Source of the DNA: Pseudomonadota bacterium
GTDB lineage: Bacteria > Pseudomonadota > Alphaproteobacteria > Caulobacterales > Caulobacteraceae
Direction of reading: 5' to 3'
DNA length: 45,948 nt
NCBI GenBank assembly: GCA_963205025.1
Contig: CAUJHO010000094.1
Location: forward strand, 1 to 45,948
The first letter of the stretch is position 1. Each line of letters starts with the position of its first letter. Under the pieces are notes generated by a model, which was given only the letters and a program-made list of their open reading frames with translations, was not told where the DNA came from and ran no database searches. Made by a program: the position numbers and the translations under genes. Below, one piece after another: positions 1 to 10,199 of this stretch.

Positions 1-3000
1 GCTCGCGGGTGCATCGGCGCGTCCACATGGATTACGTCTCGATCCTCCGTTACGGCCCGGATGGCCGACCGTCCGGTGAGACCCGTTTCGTGGGCCTGTT
101 CACCTCCGAAGCCTATGACAAGGCCGCCTTCGATGTGCCGCTGATCCGCGCCAAGGTCCGCCAGGTCCTGGCGCGCGGCGGCAAGGCCGAAGGCACCCAC
201 AACCACAAGCGCCTGAAGAACATTCTTGAGGCCTTCCCGCGCGACGAGCTGTTCCAGGTCGGCGAAGACGAGCTGCTGGACACCACCCTGGGCATCCTGC
301 ACCTGAACGACCGCCCGCGGGTGAAGCTGTTCACGCGCATGGACCCGTTCGACCGGTTCATCTCCATCCTCGCCTATATTCCGCGCGAACGGTACGACGC
401 CGGCGTCCGCGAGCGGATCGGCAGTATCCTGGCCGAGGCCTGGGGCGGGCGCCTGTCGGCCTGGTATCCCCAGCTCAGCGACGGGCCGCTGGTTCGCATC
501 CATTACATCGTCGGGGTGACGCCCGGCCAGCACCCGACGCCCGATGCGCCCGAGCTTGAGGCACGAGTCGTCGAGGCCTCGCGCGGCTGGTCGGATCGCT
601 TTGAGCAGGCGGCGCGCGGCCTGGGCCTGGCCGACGCCGGAATCGGGGCCCTGACTCGCAACTGGGCCGAGGCCTTCCCGGCCAGCTACCGCGACCGCTA
701 TGACGCGCGCGAAGCCCTGACCGACCTGGCCGAGGTCGACCGGCTGGGCGACAATGACGTCGTTGTCCGCGCCTTCCGGGGCGCGTCGGACAGCAACCTT
801 CAGTTCCACTTCAAGCTCTATCGCCGGGGCCGGTCGGCTCCCTTGGCGGATGTGCTGCCGATCCTGTCGGACATGGGCCTGAAGGCGCTGGAGGAATACG
901 GCCACCGGGTCCAGCCCGCTGAGGGCGACGCCGTCTATATCCACGAGTTCCTGCTCGAGGATCCGCGCGGCAGCTATCTGAAGTTCGCTGACGTCAAGGA
1001 CCCGTTCGAGGAGGCCTTCTCGGCGGTCTGGGCTGAGGATACCGAATCCGACGGCTTCAACCGTCTGGTGCTCGAGCTCGGCGTCGGCTGGCGCGACGCG
1101 GCCCTGGTGCGGGCGCTGGCCAAGTACCGGCAACAGTCCGGCCTGGATCCGTCGCAGGCGACCCAGGAAGAGGCGCTGCGGGAATATCCCGAGGTGGCGC
1201 GCCAGATCCTGAACCTGTTCCGGGCCAAGTTCGATCCCGATCTGGACGGCGATGCCGCCGCCCGCGAAAAGACCGTCACCCGCCTGTTCAACGAGGGCGA
1301 ACAGGGCCTGCAGGCCGTCCGGAGCCTCGACCACGACCGTGTCCTGCGCCGGCTGATGCTGCTGGTCATGGCGGTCAAACGCACCAACTACTATCAGCGC
1401 ACCGAAGACCCCGACCGGCCGTTCAAGTCCTATATTTCGTTTAAGGTCGCCTCGCGCGAGCTGACCGACCTGCCGGCCCCCAAGCCCTATCGCGAGATCT
1501 TCGTGTGGGCCCCGCACATCGAGGGCGTTCATCTGCGCTTCGGTCCCGTTGCCCGGGGCGGCCTGCGCTGGTCGGATCGTCGCGACGACTTCCGCACCGA
1601 GGTCCTGGGACTGGTCAAGGCCCAGCAGGTCAAGAACGCCGTCATCGTGCCGGTTGGGTCCAAGGGCGGCTTCTTCGCCAAGCATCAGGCCCGTGTCGCC
1701 AAGGCGTCGGGCAATGACCGCGACGCCATCCAGCAGGAAGGCATCCGCGCCTATCGCACCTTCCTGTCGGGCCTGCTCGACCTGACCGACAACATTCTGG
1801 CCGACGGCACCGTCCGGCGCCCGATCCGCGTCGTGGCCTGGGAAGGCGACGACCCCTATCTGGTCGTGGCTGCCGACAAGGGAACCGCGACCTTCTCGGA
1901 CATCGCCAACAGCATCTCGGAAGCCTACGGCTTCTGGCTGGGCGACGCTTTCGCCTCGGGCGGATCGGTCGGCTATGACCACAAGGTCATGGGGATCACC
2001 GCGCGTGGTGCCTGGGAGGCGGTCAAACGCCACTTCATGGAGACGGGCAAGGACATCCAGACCGAGCCCTTCACCGTGGTCGGCGTCGGCGACATGTCCG
2101 GCGACGTCTTCGGCAACGGTATGCTGCTGTCCAGGCAGATCAAGCTGGTCGCGGCCTTCAACCACCTGCACATCTTCATCGACCCCAATCCCGATCCGGC
2201 CTCCAGCTGGGAGGAGCGGGACCGGATGTTCAAACTGCCGCGTTCGACCTGGGCGGATTATGACGCCTCAAAGATCTCCGCAGGCGGTGGCGTGTTCTCA
2301 CGCGATGAGAAGTCGCTGACCCTGTCGCCCGAAATCAAGGCGCTGCTGGGCATCGAGGACGACGCCCTGGCCCCGGCTGACCTGATCCAGGCCATCCTGA
2401 AGTCCGAGGCCGAGCTGCTCTACCTCGGCGGTATCGGCACCTATGTGAAGGCCCCGAACGAGACCCATCTGCAGGTCGGCGACAAGGCCAATGACGCCGT
2501 GCGCGTCGATGCCACGGACCTGCGGGTCAAGGTGGTCGGTGAAGGGGCCAACCTGGGCCTCACCCAGGCTGGCCGCATCGCCTTCGCCCGCAATGGCGGA
2601 CGCATCAACACCGACGCCATCGACAACTCTGCCGGCGTCGATTCCTCGGACCACGAGGTCAATATCAAGATCCTGTGCGGAGCCGTCGAGGCCGCCGGCA
2701 AACTGACCCGCGAGGAACGCAACACCCTCCTGGCGTCGATGACCGACGAGGTCGCCGCCAAGGTCCTGGTTCACAACTACGACCAGACCCTGGCCGTTTC
2801 GCTGCAGGAAGCCACAGCGGTCCCGGACCTGGATTCCCACATGCGCTTCATGGCGCGGCTGGAACAGGCGGGTAAGCTCGACCGCAAGGTCGAGGGTCTG
2901 CCGACCCAGGACCAGCTGAACGAACTCGCCACCCTCGGCCAGGGCCTGACCCGACCCGAGCTGGCGGTCCTGACCGCCTATGGCAAGCTGGAACTCGACG

Positions 3001-3989
3001 CCGAGATCGTGGCCGGCTCGTCGCCCGACGACCCCTATTTCGAGGAAACCCTGGTCCGGTACTTCCCGGCCCCTCTGGCGGCCTACGAAGACGAGATGAG
3101 CCGTCACAGGCTGCGTCGCGAGATCATCTCGACGATCCTGTCCAACGAGATCGTCAACATGTGCGGGGCGACCTTCGGCTCGCGCCTGAAACAGTCGGCT
3201 GAATGTGACACGGACGCCCTGGTCACGGCCTTTGAGGCCGCCCGGCGCGTCTTCCGCCTCGACGAGGCCTGGGACGCCGTTTCGGCGCTCGACCTCAAGA
3301 TCCCGGCCGCAGCCCAGCTCGCCCTCTATGGCGAGATCCAGATCGTGCTGCGCCGCCAGTCCTTCTGGCTGGCCCGGCGGGCGAGGAATGCGTCGGGCGG
3401 CGTCCAGGCCCTGATCGACGCCTATCGGCCGGCCGCCGATGCGCTCAGGACCCAGGGAGCCACCGTCCTGTCGACCTTCGGCAAGGATCGCTACGAAGAG
3501 CGGGCCCAGGCGTTCATCGCCGCCGGTGCGCCGGAAGACCTGGCCCGCGCCGTGGCCATGCTGCGTCCGTTGACCGCGACCAGCGACATCGGCGACCTCG
3601 CCACCGCCGCCGGCTGGGACGCGCCGTCGATGGCACGCCTGTATCACCAGGTTGGCCTGGCACTCGGCTTCGACCGCCTGCGTCAGGCGGCAGGGTCCCT
3701 GGTCACGCGCGATCACTTCGAGCGGCTGGCCGTGCGCCGTCTGATCGAGGACCTGATGACCGAACAGGCGACCCTGAGCGCGGCCGTGGCGCGCCAGTGC
3801 CAGAGCGGCGACGGGGCCGACGAGGCCCGCGCGGCCGAGGTCGTGGCCGACTGGATCGGACCGCGGGCCGGCATTGTCGATCAGGTGCGCCGCACCATCG
3901 ACGAGATCGAGCAGAGCGGCCAGGGCTGGAGCTTCGCCAAACTGACAATCGCCAACGTCGCGCTGCGCGACCTGGCGACGTCGGCCTAG
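1..3989 (+). CDS. gdhB: NAD-specific glutamate dehydrogenase, large type (5'-truncated by window)
   Basis: Catalyses NAD-dependent oxidative deamination of glutamate to 2-oxoglutarate and ammonium in the cytoplasm. The frame is open to the window edge, and the family is usually about 1600 residues, so roughly the first 270 are missing. The GTG at 9 is not the real start. Counting from position 9, the catalytic core holds PHIEGVHLRFGPVARGGLRW near residue 501, GSKGG with the substrate-type lysine near 552, VGVGDMSGDVFGNGM near 693, YLGGIGTYVK near 808, and a nucleotide-binding stretch around VVGEGANLG near 843. The helical C-terminal region follows to residue 1326. The next gene starts 19 bases downstream. 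The frame is intact and codon use matches the neighbours. The family call is very secure. Confidence 0.97.
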   Translation, partial: SRVHRRVHMDYVSILRYGPDGRPSGETRFVGLFTSEAYDKAAFDVPLIRAKVRQVLARGGKAEGTHNHKRLKNILEAFPRDELFQVGEDELLDTTLGILHLNDRPRVKLFTRMDPFDRFISILAYIPRERYDAGVRERIGSILAEAWGGRLSAWYPQLSDGPLVRIHYIVGVTPGQHPTPDAPELEARVVEASRGWSDRFEQAARGLGLADAGIGALTRNWAEAFPASYRDRYDAREALTDLAEVDRLGDNDVVVRAFRGASDSNLQFHFKLYRRGRSAPLADVLPILSDMGLKALEEYGHRVQPAEGDAVYIHEFLLEDPRGSYLKFADVKDPFEEAFSAVWAEDTESDGFNRLVLELGVGWRDAALVRALAKYRQQSGLDPSQATQEEALREYPEVARQILNLFRAKFDPDLDGDAAAREKTVTRLFNEGEQGLQAVRSLDHDRVLRRLMLLVMAVKRTNYYQRTEDPDRPFKSYISFKVASRELTDLPAPKPYREIFVWAPHIEGVHLRFGPVARGGLRWSDRRDDFRTEVLGLVKAQQVKNAVIVPVGSKGGFFAKHQARVAKASGNDRDAIQQEGIRAYRTFLSGLLDLTDNILADGTVRRPIRVVAWEGDDPYLVVAADKGTATFSDIANSISEAYGFWLGDAFASGGSVGYDHKVMGITARGAWEAVKRHFMETGKDIQTEPFTVVGVGDMSGDVFGNGMLLSRQIKLVAAFNHLHIFIDPNPDPASSWEERDRMFKLPRSTWADYDASKISAGGGVFSRDEKSLTLSPEIKALLGIEDDALAPADLIQAILKSEAELLYLGGIGTYVKAPNETHLQVGDKANDAVRVDATDLRVKVVGEGANLGLTQAGRIAFARNGGRINTDAIDNSAGVDSSDHEVNIKILCGAVEAAGKLTREERNTLLASMTDEVAAKVLVHNYDQTLAVSLQEATAVPDLDSHMRFMARLEQAGKLDRKVEGLPTQDQLNELATLGQGLTRPELAVLTAYGKLELDAEIVAGSSPDDPYFEETLVRYFPAPLAAYEDEMSRHRLRREIISTILSNEIVNMCGATFGSRLKQSAECDTDALVTAFEAARRVFRLDEAWDAVSALDLKIPAAAQLALYGEIQIVLRRQSFWLARRARNASGGVQALIDAYRPAADALRTQGATVLSTFGKDRYEERAQAFIAAGAPEDLARAVAMLRPLTATSDIGDLATAAGWDAPSMARLYHQVGLALGFDRLRQAAGSLVTRDHFERLAVRRLIEDLMTEQATLSAAVARQCQSGDGADEARAAEVVADWIGPRAGIVDQVRRTIDEIEQSGQGWSFAKLTIANVALRDLATSA

Positions 3990-4008
3990 CGCCCGAAGGA
4001 GGACGAGG

Positions 4009-4476
4009 ATGGCCCGCAAATTCCTCGTCGTCGCCGACGACAGCACCGAGTTCCGGGCCGCCCTGAGCTATGCCGCCCAGCGCGCCCGCTCGACCGGCGG
4101 GCGGGTGACCCTGCTCAAGGTGCTGGCCCCCTCGACCCATGACTATTTCGCGGGGGTCCGCGAAGAGATCGAGGCCGAAATGCGCAAGGAGGGCGAGGCC
4201 CTGCTCGTGCGCCTGGGGGCCGAGGCCGAGGCTCGATCGGGAACCAAGCCCGAGTTTCTGATCGAGGTCGGCGAAACCCGCGAGGCCCTCAAGCGCGTCG
4301 TCGCGGCCGACCCCGAGATCAAGATCCTGGTCCTGGCCGCCGCCGTGGGCGGCCGCGGACCCGGCCCCCTGGTCACGGCCCTGGCCAAGGAGGGTTCGGG
4401 CTTCTGGGGGCGCAAACTGCCGGTCACGGTCGTGCCTGGCGACCTCTCCGACGAGGAGATCGAGGCCCTGGCGTGA
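4009..4476 (+). CDS. Universal stress protein family protein
   Basis: A 155-residue single UspA-like domain. It starts with a beta strand (MARKFLVVADDS) carrying the Asp-Asp nucleotide-site position. Near residues 112-140 it has the glycine-rich GGRGPGPL...GSGFWGR stretch that resembles the ATP loop of ATP-binding Usp proteins, and it ends on a hydrophobic strand (LPVTVVPG). The start is fixed by a perfect AAGGAGG at 3996-4002, six bases before the ATG. It sits between gdhB and 5-oxoprolinase on the same strand, so it may be co-transcribed with gdhB. Usp proteins are cytoplasmic and stress-linked in general. The particular role here cannot be read from the sequence. Confidence 0.85.
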   Translation: MARKFLVVADDSTEFRAALSYAAQRARSTGGRVTLLKVLAPSTHDYFAGVREEIEAEMRKEGEALLVRLGAEAEARSGTKPEFLIEVGETREALKRVVAADPEIKILVLAAAVGGRGPGPLVTALAKEGSGFWGRKLPVTVVPGDLSDEEIEALA

Positions 4477-4504
4477 GCGTGGCACCAAATTTTCCCGAGG
4501 ACAG

Positions 4505-7500
4505 ATGAGCTGGGAGTTCTGGATCGACCGGGGCGGCACCTTCACCGACGTGGTTGCGCGCGCGCCCGATGGTCGCCTGATCGTCTCCAAGCTGCTGAGC
4601 GAGGATCCCGGTCGCTATGCCGACGCCGCCGCCGAGGCCGTGCGCCGCACCCTGGCTGAGGCTGGCGAGCCGGATGCCCCGGTCCTGGTCAAGATGGGCA
4701 CGACCGTCGCCACCAATGCCCTGCTCGAACGCAAGGGCGAACCGGTGCTGCTGGTCACGACGCAAGGCCTGGGCGACGTCCTGCGCATCGGCTGGCAGAG
4801 CCGGCCTGACATCTTCGCGCGCCACATCGTCCTGCCGGACGCCCTCTATGCCGAGGTCGCCGAGATCCCGGAGCGGATCGGGGCCGACGGCGAAGTCCTG
4901 ACGCCACTAGACGAAGCCGCAGCCAGGACCGCGCTCCAGGCCGGACACGCCCGGGGCCTGAAGGCCGTCGCCATCGTCTTCGCCCACGGCTGGAAACACC
5001 CTGACCATGAGGCCCGCGTCGCCGCCATCGCCCGAGAGATCGGCTTTGAACAGGTCTCCGTCAGCCACGAGGTCGCGCCCCTGATCCGCATGGTCGGGCG
5101 CGGCGACACCACCACGCTGGACGCCTATCTGTCTCCGGTGCTGCGCCGCTATGTCGACCAGGCCGCCGCCGAGATGGGATCGGCCGCTCGACTGCTGTTC
5201 ATGCAGTCCAATGGCGGACTGATCGATACGCGCCTGTTCCGGGGCAAGGACGCGGTCCTGTCGGGACCGGCCGGCGGCGTCATCGGCATGGCGGCGACGG
5301 CCGAGGCCGCCGGTTTCGATCGCGTCATCGGCTTCGACATGGGCGGTACCTCCACCGACGTCTGCCACTATGCCGGCGTCTTCGAACGCTCCAGCGAGCG
5401 GACCGTCGCCGGCGTGCGCCTGACGGCGCCGATGCTGGACATTCATACCGTCGCCGCCGGCGGCGGCTCCATCTGTCGCTTCGACGGCGAGCGGCTCAGG
5501 GTCGGGCCGGAATCCGCCGGCGCTTCTCCGGGGCCGGCCTGCTATGGGCGGGGCGGCCCGCTCACCGTCACCGACTGCAATCTGATGCTGGGCCGGATCC
5601 GGCCCGAGGCCTTCCCGCGCGTGTTCGGTCCGAACGGCGACCAGCCGCTGGATGTCGCCGCCACCACTGCCGCCTTTGCCCGGCTGGCGGACCACACCGG
5701 CCAGTCGCCGGAAACCCTGGCCGAAGGCTTCCTCGACATCGCCGTCGAGCACATGAGCCGGGCCATCCGCCAGATCTCGATCCAGCGCGGGCATGATCTG
5801 TCGGGCTATGCCCTGGCCTGTTTCGGCGGGGCTGGCGGCCAGCACGCCTGCCGGGTCGCAGATGCTCTGGGGCTGGACACGGTCCTGATCCACCCGCTGG
5901 CCGGGGTGCTGTCGGCCTATGGCATGGGGCTGGCGGCGCTGCGGTCGCTACGCAAGGTCAGCGTCGAACGTGCGCTCGACGAGGTCGGGCCGGGCCTGGC
6001 GGCCCAGGCCGCGTCCCTGGAGGCCGAAGGCCGTGCCGAGATCCTGGGTCAGGACATGGCCCTGGCCTCGGTCGCCGCAGATCGGCAGGTCCATCTGAAA
6101 TACACCGGCTCGGACGCCAGCCTGGCGGTGCCTCTGGGCGCGATCCCCGACATGGCCGAGGCCTTCCACCGGGCCCACGCGCGCCGGTTCGGCTTTGATG
6201 CACGGACCTCACCACTGGTCGTCGATGCCCTCAGTGTCGAGGTCGTCGGCCACATGACCGCCGAGGTTCAGGCCAGGCCGGAGGCCATCGCGGAGCATCC
6301 GGCCACGCCGGTCGGCCAGATCCGCGCCGTCTTCGGCACACCGGTTCAGGTGCCGCTGGTGGACCGTGACCGCCAGCGACCCGGCGCCTGGATCGACGGC
6401 CCGGCCGTCATCGGCGAAACGACGGGCACCACGGTCGTCGAGCCCGGCTGGCGGGCCCACGTCGATGGATTGTCGAACCTGATCCTGGAGCGGATCGCGC
6501 CGCGTGCCGAACGGCGGGCCGAAGGCACCCAGGCCGATCCCATCCGGCTGGAACTGTTCAACAGCCGCTTCATGGCCGTGGCCGAGCGCATGGGCCTGGC
6601 GCTGCAGGCCACCGCCCGCTCCGTCAATATCAAGGAGCGACTGGATTTTTCCTGCGCCCTGTTCGACGCCGGCGGCGGCCTGATCGCCAATGCGCCGCAC
6701 ATTCCGGTCCATCTCGGCTCCATGGGCGAGAGCATCCGCACCGTCATCCGCCAGCGCGGCGACGCCCGCGACGGGCGGGGCATGAAACCCGGCGACGCCT
6801 ATGTGCTGAATGCGCCGTACAACGGCGGGACCCATCTGCCGGACATCACAGTGATCCAGCCCGTATTCCTGAACGGTGAGGACCGGCCCGCCTTCTACGT
6901 CGCGGCGCGCGGCCACCATGCCGACATCGGCGGCATCACGCCCGGCTCGATGCCGCCGACCTCTCGCTCGGTCGAGGAGGAGGGCGTGCTGATCGACGAT
7001 GCCCTGCTGGTCGATGCCGGACGTTTTCTCGAGGCTGAGACCCGGGCGCTTCTGGCCTCCAACGCCTGGCCGGCCCGCAATCCCGATCAGAACATCGCCG
7101 ATCTCAAGGCCCAGGTCGCGGCCTGCGTGCAGGGGGCCGATGAGCTGACCTCGCTGGTCGCAGCCTTCGGGCGCGAGGTCGTCGAGGCCTATATGGGCCA
7201 CGTTCAGGACAATGCCGAGGCCGCCGTGCGCCGCGCCATCGAGGTTCTGGATGACGGCGAATACAGCCTTGAAATGGACGATGGGGCCGTCATTCGGGTC
7301 AGGGTCACGGTGGACCGCACCGACCGCTCGGCGGTCATCGACTTCACCGGCACCAGCGCCCAGCTGGCGACCAACTTCAACGCCCCGTCGTCAATCGCAC
7401 GGGCGGCGTGTCTATACGTCTTCCGTACCCTGGTGGACGACGCCATTCCGCTGAACGAGGGGTGTCTGAAGCCCCTGACCCTGATCCTGCCGGACGGCTC

Positions 7501-8080
7501 GATGTTATCGCCGCACTATCCAGCCGCCGTGGTGGCGGGGAATGTCGAGACCAGCCAGGCGGTGGTTGATGCCCTCTATGGGGCGCTGGGGGTGCTGGCG
7601 GCCAGCCAGGGCACCATGAACAACTTCACCTTCGGCGACGAGCGCCGCCAGTATTACGAGACGATCGCCGGCGGGGCCGGGGCCGGTCCGGGCTTTGACG
7701 GAGCCAGTGCGGTCCAGACCCACATGACCAACAGCCGCCTGACCGATGTCGAGGTGCTGGAGGAGCGGTTCCCGGTGCGCGTCGAGACCTTCGCCATCCG
7801 CCATGGCTCAGGCGGCGAGGGAGCCAGCCGCGGTGGCGAGGGCGTGGTGCGCGAAATCCGGTTTCTGGAACCCATGACCGCCGCCATCCTGTCCAACCGA
7901 CGCCGCACCCGACCCTTCGGTGCCGCCGGCGGCGCGCCCGGAATGTCGGGCCGGAACGGCGTCGTTCGCGCCGATGGCCGGGCCGAGCCGCTCGGTTCGA
8001 CCGACCAGGCCCAGATGCAGCCCGGCGACGTCTTCATCATCGAAACGCCCGGCGGCGGCGGATTTGGCTCCGGGGCTTAA
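4505..8080 (+). CDS. oplA: 5-oxoprolinase (ATP-hydrolysing), fused HyuA/HyuB type
   Basis: Cleaves 5-oxo-L-proline to L-glutamate with ATP hydrolysis, in the cytoplasm. The 1191 residues hold both halves found as separate HyuA and HyuB proteins in hydantoinases. The N-terminal half begins with the actin-like phosphate loop [10 protein letters not shown] (residues 7-16). It has a second phosphate-type motif, DMGGTSTDV, near 278, and a middle domain to about 670. The HyuB half begins near 676 ([12 protein letters not shown]), carries RGHHADIGG near 801, and ends in the usual glycine-rich tail [14 protein letters not shown]-type ribosome site precedes the ATG. Fused architecture and length fit 5-oxoprolinase, but hydantoinase or acetone-carboxylase-like relatives cannot be excluded by eye. 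It lies just downstream of gdhB, which would consume its product. Confidence 0.88.
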   Translation: MSWEFWIDRGGTFTDVVARAPDGRLIVSKLLSEDPGRYADAAAEAVRRTLAEAGEPDAPVLVKMGTTVATNALLERKGEPVLLVTTQGLGDVLRIGWQSRPDIFARHIVLPDALYAEVAEIPERIGADGEVLTPLDEAAARTALQAGHARGLKAVAIVFAHGWKHPDHEARVAAIAREIGFEQVSVSHEVAPLIRMVGRGDTTTLDAYLSPVLRRYVDQAAAEMGSAARLLFMQSNGGLIDTRLFRGKDAVLSGPAGGVIGMAATAEAAGFDRVIGFDMGGTSTDVCHYAGVFERSSERTVAGVRLTAPMLDIHTVAAGGGSICRFDGERLRVGPESAGASPGPACYGRGGPLTVTDCNLMLGRIRPEAFPRVFGPNGDQPLDVAATTAAFARLADHTGQSPETLAEGFLDIAVEHMSRAIRQISIQRGHDLSGYALACFGGAGGQHACRVADALGLDTVLIHPLAGVLSAYGMGLAALRSLRKVSVERALDEVGPGLAAQAASLEAEGRAEILGQDMALASVAADRQVHLKYTGSDASLAVPLGAIPDMAEAFHRAHARRFGFDARTSPLVVDALSVEVVGHMTAEVQARPEAIAEHPATPVGQIRAVFGTPVQVPLVDRDRQRPGAWIDGPAVIGETTGTTVVEPGWRAHVDGLSNLILERIAPRAERRAEGTQADPIRLELFNSRFMAVAERMGLALQATARSVNIKERLDFSCALFDAGGGLIANAPHIPVHLGSMGESIRTVIRQRGDARDGRGMKPGDAYVLNAPYNGGTHLPDITVIQPVFLNGEDRPAFYVAARGHHADIGGITPGSMPPTSRSVEEEGVLIDDALLVDAGRFLEAETRALLASNAWPARNPDQNIADLKAQVAACVQGADELTSLVAAFGREVVEAYMGHVQDNAEAAVRRAIEVLDDGEYSLEMDDGAVIRVRVTVDRTDRSAVIDFTGTSAQLATNFNAPSSIARAACLYVFRTLVDDAIPLNEGCLKPLTLILPDGSMLSPHYPAAVVAGNVETSQAVVDALYGALGVLAASQGTMNNFTFGDERRQYYETIAGGAGAGPGFDGASAVQTHMTNSRLTDVEVLEERFPVRVETFAIRHGSGGEGASRGGEGVVREIRFLEPMTAAILSNRRRTRPFGAAGGAPGMSGRNGVVRADGRAEPLGSTDQAQMQPGDVFIIETPGGGGFGSGA

Positions 8081-8111
8081 AAATACCCCGCCGGGGCGCT
8101 ATGTCCGGCTC

Positions 8112-9092
8112 ATGACCGACCTGTCCACCGTCATCGACCAGGGCCGCGAAGCCCTCAACCTCAACGCCGCCGTCGTCGACCGGGCCACCGAAATGGCGGG
8201 CAACCTTGCCGTCAATCTGGTGGTCGCGGTCCTGATCCTGGTCGCCACCCTGTTCATCGCGCGCTGGGCCGGTCGGGTCGTCAGCCGGATGCTGGCCCGC
8301 GCGCGCCGCAGTTCTCCAGATCCGATGCTGGAGGGCTTCCTGGTTCAGGTGGTGCGGGTCATCGTCATCGCGGTCGGCCTGGTGGCGGTGCTGCAGCGGC
8401 TGGGCGTCCAGACGACCTCGATCATCGCCGTTCTGGGGGCGGCCTCCCTGGCCATCGGCCTGGCCCTGCAGGGCACCCTGTCGAACGTGGCGGCGGGCGT
8501 CATGCTGTTGATCCTGCGACCCTACCGTGTCGGCGACCTGGTCGAGGTCGGAGACAGGACCGGCATCGTTCAGAAGCTGGACCTGTTCACCACCCGGATC
8601 ATCGACGCCAACAACCGGCGCATCACCGTGCCCAACAGCCAGGTTCTCGGCGACGCCATCGTCAACATCTCGGGCCAGAAGACGCGCCGCATCGAACTGC
8701 CCGTCGGCGTCGACTATGACAGCGATCTGCACGAGGTCATGGCGGTGATGAAGCGGGTGGCCGACGACCATCCGGCGGTGCTCGACAAGCCCGAGATCTG
8801 GGCCGGCGTCCTGCACTTTCGCGACAGCTCCATTGAGGTGGTGCTCCACGCCTGGGTCAAGTCGGCCGACTACTGGCAGACCAGGGCGGACCTGAACCTC
8901 GCCATCAAGGCCGCTTTCGATGCGGCCGGCATCGTCATCCCCTATCCGCACCAGGTCGACCTGCATCGCTCGCTGGCCGCGCCCCGACCCCGCAAGCCCA
9001 GGGCCACCCCTGCGCCCAAGGCTCCGGCCCGCACGCGCGCCGCCCGCCTGACCCCCGCCGAAAAGGCCCAGGCCGCCGGGGGAGAAGGCTAG
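8112..9092 (+). CDS. MscS-family mechanosensitive ion channel
   Basis: A small-conductance mechanosensitive channel of the inner membrane, 326 residues, opening under osmotic downshock. TM1 is about residues 30-47, TM2 77-95 and the pore helix TM3 104-140. The pore helix shows the typical small-residue pattern GLALQGTLSNVAAGVMLL, followed by RPYRVGD at the entry to the beta domain. The alpha/beta cytoplasmic vestibule ends near YPHQVDL. About 45 C-terminal residues are rich in Pro, Ala, Lys and Arg and look disordered. The frame stays open upstream to 7920, inside oplA, but the family N-terminus fits the ATG at 8112. It ends three bases before the threonine aldolase start, so the two are probably one transcript. 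Confidence 0.92.
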   Translation: MTDLSTVIDQGREALNLNAAVVDRATEMAGNLAVNLVVAVLILVATLFIARWAGRVVSRMLARARRSSPDPMLEGFLVQVVRVIVIAVGLVAVLQRLGVQTTSIIAVLGAASLAIGLALQGTLSNVAAGVMLLILRPYRVGDLVEVGDRTGIVQKLDLFTTRIIDANNRRITVPNSQVLGDAIVNISGQKTRRIELPVGVDYDSDLHEVMAVMKRVADDHPAVLDKPEIWAGVLHFRDSSIEVVLHAWVKSADYWQTRADLNLAIKAAFDAAGIVIPYPHQVDLHRSLAAPRPRKPRATPAPKAPARTRAARLTPAEKAQAAGGEG

Positions 9093-9095
9093 GCC

Positions 9096-10112
9096 ATGCG
9101 CTACGACTTCGGATCCGATACCACCGCCGGCATGGCCCCCGAGGCCCTGGCGGCGCTCACGGCGGTCAATGTCGGCTATGCCCCGTCCTATGGGGCCGAT
9201 GCTGTGACGGCGCGCTGTGCCGACCTGATCCGCGAGCGCGTCCAGGCCGACGCCGAGGTCCGCTTCGTCTTTTCCGGCACCGCCGCCAATGCGGTGGCGA
9301 TCTCGATGCTGGCCCGACCGTTCGAGGCGGTTCTCGCCCATCAGGTCGCCCACATCTGTACCGACGAGAGCGGCGCGCCCGGCTTCTTCGGCCAGGGCGT
9401 GGGTCTGATCGGCCTGCCGGGCCTGTCGGGCAAGATCGACCCCGGCACCCTGACCGCCGCCCTGTCTGAACCCGAGGTCGGCCACCGCCAGCCGCCGGGG
9501 GCCCTCAGCCTGACCCAGGCCACGGAATATGGCGCGGTCTATACATCCGAAGAGCTCCGCAAGCTGATCGAACCGGCCAGGGCCGCGGGCCTGAAGGTGC
9601 ATCTGGACGGGGCGCGGCTGGCCAATGCCGTGGTCGCCGGATTCGACATGGACGAGATCCCGCGCCTGGGCGTGGACATTCTGGTGCTGGGGGCGTCCAA
9701 GGCCGGGGCCCTCAGCGCCGAGGCCCTGGTCATCTTCGACAAGAGCCTGACACGGCGGATCGACAACCGCCTGAAACAGGCCGGCCAGACCGCCTCCAAG
9801 ACGCGCTTCCTGTCGGCCCCGATCCTGGGCCTGCTGGAATCCGGGGCCTGGGAAGGCCATGCCGCCCACGCCAATGCCGCCGCCCGCGCCCTCGCCGACG
9901 GGGTCCTGGCGCGCACGCCCTACGTCCTGGCTCATCCGGTCGATGCCAATACCGTCTTTGTGCGGATGCCGGAGGCCCACCACCGGCGGCTGAATGAACT
10001 GGGCTGGGCCTGCTATCGCTTCGACGACGGCTCGGTCCGGTTCGTCTGTTCCTGGGCCACCAGCGAGGAGGCGGTGCAGCGGCTGGTAGAGGCGATGGCG
10101 GGCCTTGACTGA
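9096..10112 (+). CDS. ltaE: Low-specificity L-threonine aldolase family, PLP enzyme
   Basis: A fold-type I PLP enzyme of 338 residues, expected to cleave L-threonine or L-allo-threonine to glycine and acetaldehyde in the cytoplasm. Evidence is the N-terminal YDFGSDTTAGM, the substrate/cofactor segment SLTQATEYGAVYT near 144, HLDGARLANA near 170 (cofactor Asp), and the Schiff-base lysine K202 in GASKAGAL. The usual active-site motif is closer to GTKNG, so this is a somewhat divergent member. The C-terminal domain ends with RFVCSWATSEEAV. It follows the MscS gene by only three bases. Another beta-hydroxy-amino-acid aldolase specificity is possible; the family is secure, the exact substrate is not. 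Confidence 0.85.
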   Translation: MRYDFGSDTTAGMAPEALAALTAVNVGYAPSYGADAVTARCADLIRERVQADAEVRFVFSGTAANAVAISMLARPFEAVLAHQVAHICTDESGAPGFFGQGVGLIGLPGLSGKIDPGTLTAALSEPEVGHRQPPGALSLTQATEYGAVYTSEELRKLIEPARAAGLKVHLDGARLANAVVAGFDMDEIPRLGVDILVLGASKAGALSAEALVIFDKSLTRRIDNRLKQAGQTASKTRFLSAPILGLLESGAWEGHAAHANAAARALADGVLARTPYVLAHPVDANTVFVRMPEAHHRRLNELGWACYRFDDGSVRFVCSWATSEEAVQRLVEAMAGLD

Positions 10113-10199
10113 TCCACCATCGCCAATGCCCGAGAAATCACTATCCTCGCGCCCGATGACCGCGACGCCTGATGATCTCTGCGCCGGAACCGTTCGCTG

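Noticed and set aside
2298..4046. 582-codon minus frame opposite gdhB
   Set aside because: Shadow of gdhB; no domain and no ribosome site.
8086..8096. CCCC-GCC-GGGG hairpin between oplA and the MscS gene as a terminator
   Set aside because: The stem is only four bases and no T run follows on the + strand; the genes are 31 bases apart and likely co-transcribed.
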